64,000 nucleotides of DNA from an uncultured Lachnospiraceae bacterium (GTDB taxonomy: Bacteria > Bacillota > Clostridia > Lachnospirales > Lachnospiraceae): contig UQVK01000012.1 of the NCBI GenBank assembly GCA_900544445.1, positions 1 to 64,000 on the forward strand, read 5' to 3'. The notes under the pieces are model-generated. The model worked only from the letters and a program-made list of their open reading frames with translations. It was not told where the DNA came from and made no database searches. The position numbers and the translations under genes are program-made. Below are positions 62,540 through 64,000 of the stretch, piece by piece (position 1 is the first letter of the stretch; each line of letters starts with the position of its first letter).

Positions 62540-63271
62540 ATGCTTGAGGTAAAACATCTGTCCTATGAGGTAACGGAGAATCAGGAGACGCTTCCGATCG
62601 TTACCGATATCAATTTTACGGTGAACGACGGGGAGATGCTCGTGATCACCGGGCCGAACGGGGGCGGAAAATCCACCATTGCAAGGCTTTTGATGGGGAT
62701 TATTAAGGAGACTTCCGGAACCATTCTGCTGGACGGAGAGGATATCACGAATCTGAGCATTGATGAGCGTGCCAAGGCCGGAATCGGCTTCGCTTTCCAG
62801 CAGCCGGCTTCCTTCAAGGGGATGACGGTGCGCAGACTGCTGAATCTGGCGGCGGGAAAGGAGCTTCCGGAGCCGGTCAGCTGTAAGCTATTAAGCAGTG
62901 TGGGGCTGTGCGCGAAGGAATATCTGGATCGGGAGGTGGACGCCACCCTTTCCGGCGGAGAGAAAAAAAGGGTGGAGATCGCCACGGTGCTGGCGAAGGA
63001 TCATAAGGTGAGCGTGTTTGACGAGCCGGAGGCGGGAATCGATCTCTGGAGTTTTTCCATGCTGGTAAAGCAGTTTGAGAGAATCCACAGGAGCAAGGAG
63101 GAGAGCCTGGTCCTGATTTCCCATCAGGAGAGGATCATACGGATGGCAGACCGTATCATGGTGGTGCGGGACGGAAGAGTGGAAGAGATCGGAAGCAGGG
63201 ATGAGATTCTCCCGAAGCTGTTCCTGGAGGAGACGAGCTGTGCCTGCATGGACCGGGCGGAAGGCAGATGA
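62540..63271 (+). CDS. sufC: SufC-like Fe-S cluster assembly ATPase
   Basis: The 243-residue ABC ATPase has Walker A GPNGGGKSTIARLL, signature TLSGGEKKRVEIATVL and Walker B KVSVFDEPEAGIDL. The sequence around the Q-loop (FAFQQPASFKGMTV) and the partner gene downstream mark it as SufC of the minimal SufBC (Sms) type found in many anaerobes. It drives the scaffold SufB during [Fe-S] cluster assembly, which would supply the hydrogenase and GltBD clusters. ATG 62540 has AGAGGTG; the frame from 62504 is not needed. Confidence 0.9.
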   Translation: MLEVKHLSYEVTENQETLPIVTDINFTVNDGEMLVITGPNGGGKSTIARLLMGIIKETSGTILLDGEDITNLSIDERAKAGIGFAFQQPASFKGMTVRRLLNLAAGKELPEPVSCKLLSSVGLCAKEYLDREVDATLSGGEKKRVEIATVLAKDHKVSVFDEPEAGIDLWSFSMLVKQFERIHRSKEESLVLISHQERIIRMADRIMVVRDGRVEEIGSRDEILPKLFLEETSCACMDRAEGR

Positions 63272-63325
63272 AATCCGAAGGATTTCATCCTGGAAAAGAT
63301 GCCGCTGAAAACGGCAGGAAAAGAG
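63267..63325 (+). repeat. Two-hairpin/RBS module before sufB
   Basis: Stem GATGAAATCC/GGATTTCATC (loop GAA, 63269-63291) begins at the sufC stop codon. An 11-base linker follows, then stem GCCG/CGGC (63301-63314) and AGGAAAAGAGG, the sufB ribosome site. The order matches the modules before gltB and the ABC ATPase, with different stem bases. Confidence 0.6.
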
Positions 63326-63334
63326 GAAATATTG

Positions 63335-64000
63335 ATGAAACTGGATGCGGTAACGGACGGAATTCTGAAAAAAATAGATGACTACGGTTTTAAGCAGGAG
63401 GGCGCATACAACCTGCGGTACAACGGCCAGGCCCTCTGCCATGGAGATACGGATCACATCAAGATCCGCAGGAAGACGGACAAGCAGGGAATCGACGTAT
63501 ACATCAGTAAGGAAACGCAGGGAGAAGAGGTGCATATTCCTGTGGTAGTGAACGCTACGGGAATCACGGACGTGGTATATAACGATTTTTATATTGAGGG
63601 CGGCGCCAACGTGACCATCGTGGCGGGCTGCGGCATTCACAATGCGGGCTGCGATGCGGCGAGGCATGACGGAATCCATGCTTTTCATGTGGGAAAGGGC
63701 GCGACCGTAACCTATGCGGAGAAGCATTACGGGGAAGGAGAGGGAACGGGAGAGAAGATTTTAAATCCCGTCACCCAGATCTATCTGGAGGAGGATGCGG
63801 TGTTCAACCTGGATACCGCGCAGATCGGCGGCGTGGATTCCACTGTGAGAAAGACGGAGGTCACGCTTGCGGAAAACGCGAAGCTGAATGTGATGGAAAA
63901 GCTGATGACCCATGATCGGCAGACCGCCGTGTCCGATATGACGGTAGAGTTAAACGGCGCGGGCAGCACGGCCCGGATCGTTTCCCGTTCGGTTGCCAAG
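63335..64000 (+). CDS. sufB: SufB/SufD-family scaffold protein, 3' end outside window
   Basis: The first 222 codons are present and the frame is open to the window edge. The N-terminus is short (MKLDAVTDGILKKIDDYG), followed by the SufBD beta-helix (EVHIPVVVNATGITDVVYND, GCGIHNAGCDAARHDGIHAF, TYAEKHYGEGEG). A short N-terminus and the partner sufC fit the minimal Sms system, in which one SufB-like protein replaces SufB and SufD. It would hold nascent Fe-S clusters. ATG 63335 follows AAAAGAGG. Confidence 0.85.
   Translation, partial: MKLDAVTDGILKKIDDYGFKQEGAYNLRYNGQALCHGDTDHIKIRRKTDKQGIDVYISKETQGEEVHIPVVVNATGITDVVYNDFYIEGGANVTIVAGCGIHNAGCDAARHDGIHAFHVGKGATVTYAEKHYGEGEGTGEKILNPVTQIYLEEDAVFNLDTAQIGGVDSTVRKTEVTLAENAKLNVMEKLMTHDRQTAVSDMTVELNGAGSTARIVSRSVAK

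Overview
The window looks like chromosome from an anaerobic, spore-forming Clostridia, most likely a Lachnospiraceae gut bacterium. The evidence is an alpha/beta-type small acid-soluble spore protein, a trimeric [FeFe] hydrogenase (HydABC type) with a TM1266-type regulator elsewhere in the window, a pyrophosphate-type phosphofructokinase, a minimal SufC/SufB iron-sulphur system, and strong AGGAGG ribosome binding sites throughout. No rRNA, tRNA, CRISPR array or insertion-sequence transposase was seen.

Layout. 1-5 kb (minus strand): a damaged KtrA-like gene, a hairpin terminator, then hydC-hydB-hydA. 5.3-8 kb: a small ParE/RelE-Phd/YefM toxin-antitoxin pair and a marR-MATE efflux operon with a palindromic operator over its promoter. 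8.1-15.6 kb: an APH-like kinase, then the glutamate synthase operon gltB-gltD behind a long structured leader. 15.8-31.5 kb: a lower-GC glycan utilisation locus holding a solute-binding lipoprotein, two permeases, GH35, GH98-like and GH2 enzymes, a LacI regulator, an unassigned clan GH-A enzyme and a carboxylesterase broken by one amber codon. It resembles a horizontally acquired locus for galactose-containing host glycans. 31.5-46.5 kb: marR-yczE, an Rpn-type nuclease with a heptad repeat, PPi-phosphofructokinase, a HEAT-repeat protein, lacI-glycogen phosphorylase, XpaC/TelA, CYTH, DJ-1, CBS, a spore protein, and a GT2 glycosyltransferase with a MarR-like tail. 46.5-49.6 kb (minus): a TM1266-type regulator followed by a three-gene ABC importer with a Fur-box-like palindrome between them. 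49.9-62.1 kb: the housekeeping block tig-clpP-clpX-lon-engB, an AI-2E family membrane protein, a D-2-hydroxyacid dehydrogenase, truA, a VanZ-like gene, a MATE transporter and a histidine phosphatase. 62.1-64 kb: a 228-bp nested palindromic element, then sufC and the start of sufB.

The most unusual signal is non-coding. A module made of a GC-rich hairpin (usually GCCG...CGGC) directly against an AG-rich ribosome binding site recurs before gltB (twice), gltD, telA, the ABC ATPase and sufB. In the two fullest copies (9.3-9.45 kb and 47.1-47.2 kb) it carries a second upstream hairpin of identical geometry whose stem shows a compensatory base-pair change. The gltB copy lies behind a strong promoter whose transcript would begin with a terminator-like hairpin that also contains the ribosome binding site and start codon of a 63-codon leader reading frame. 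Together with the 228-bp palindrome these are the parts most worth following up.
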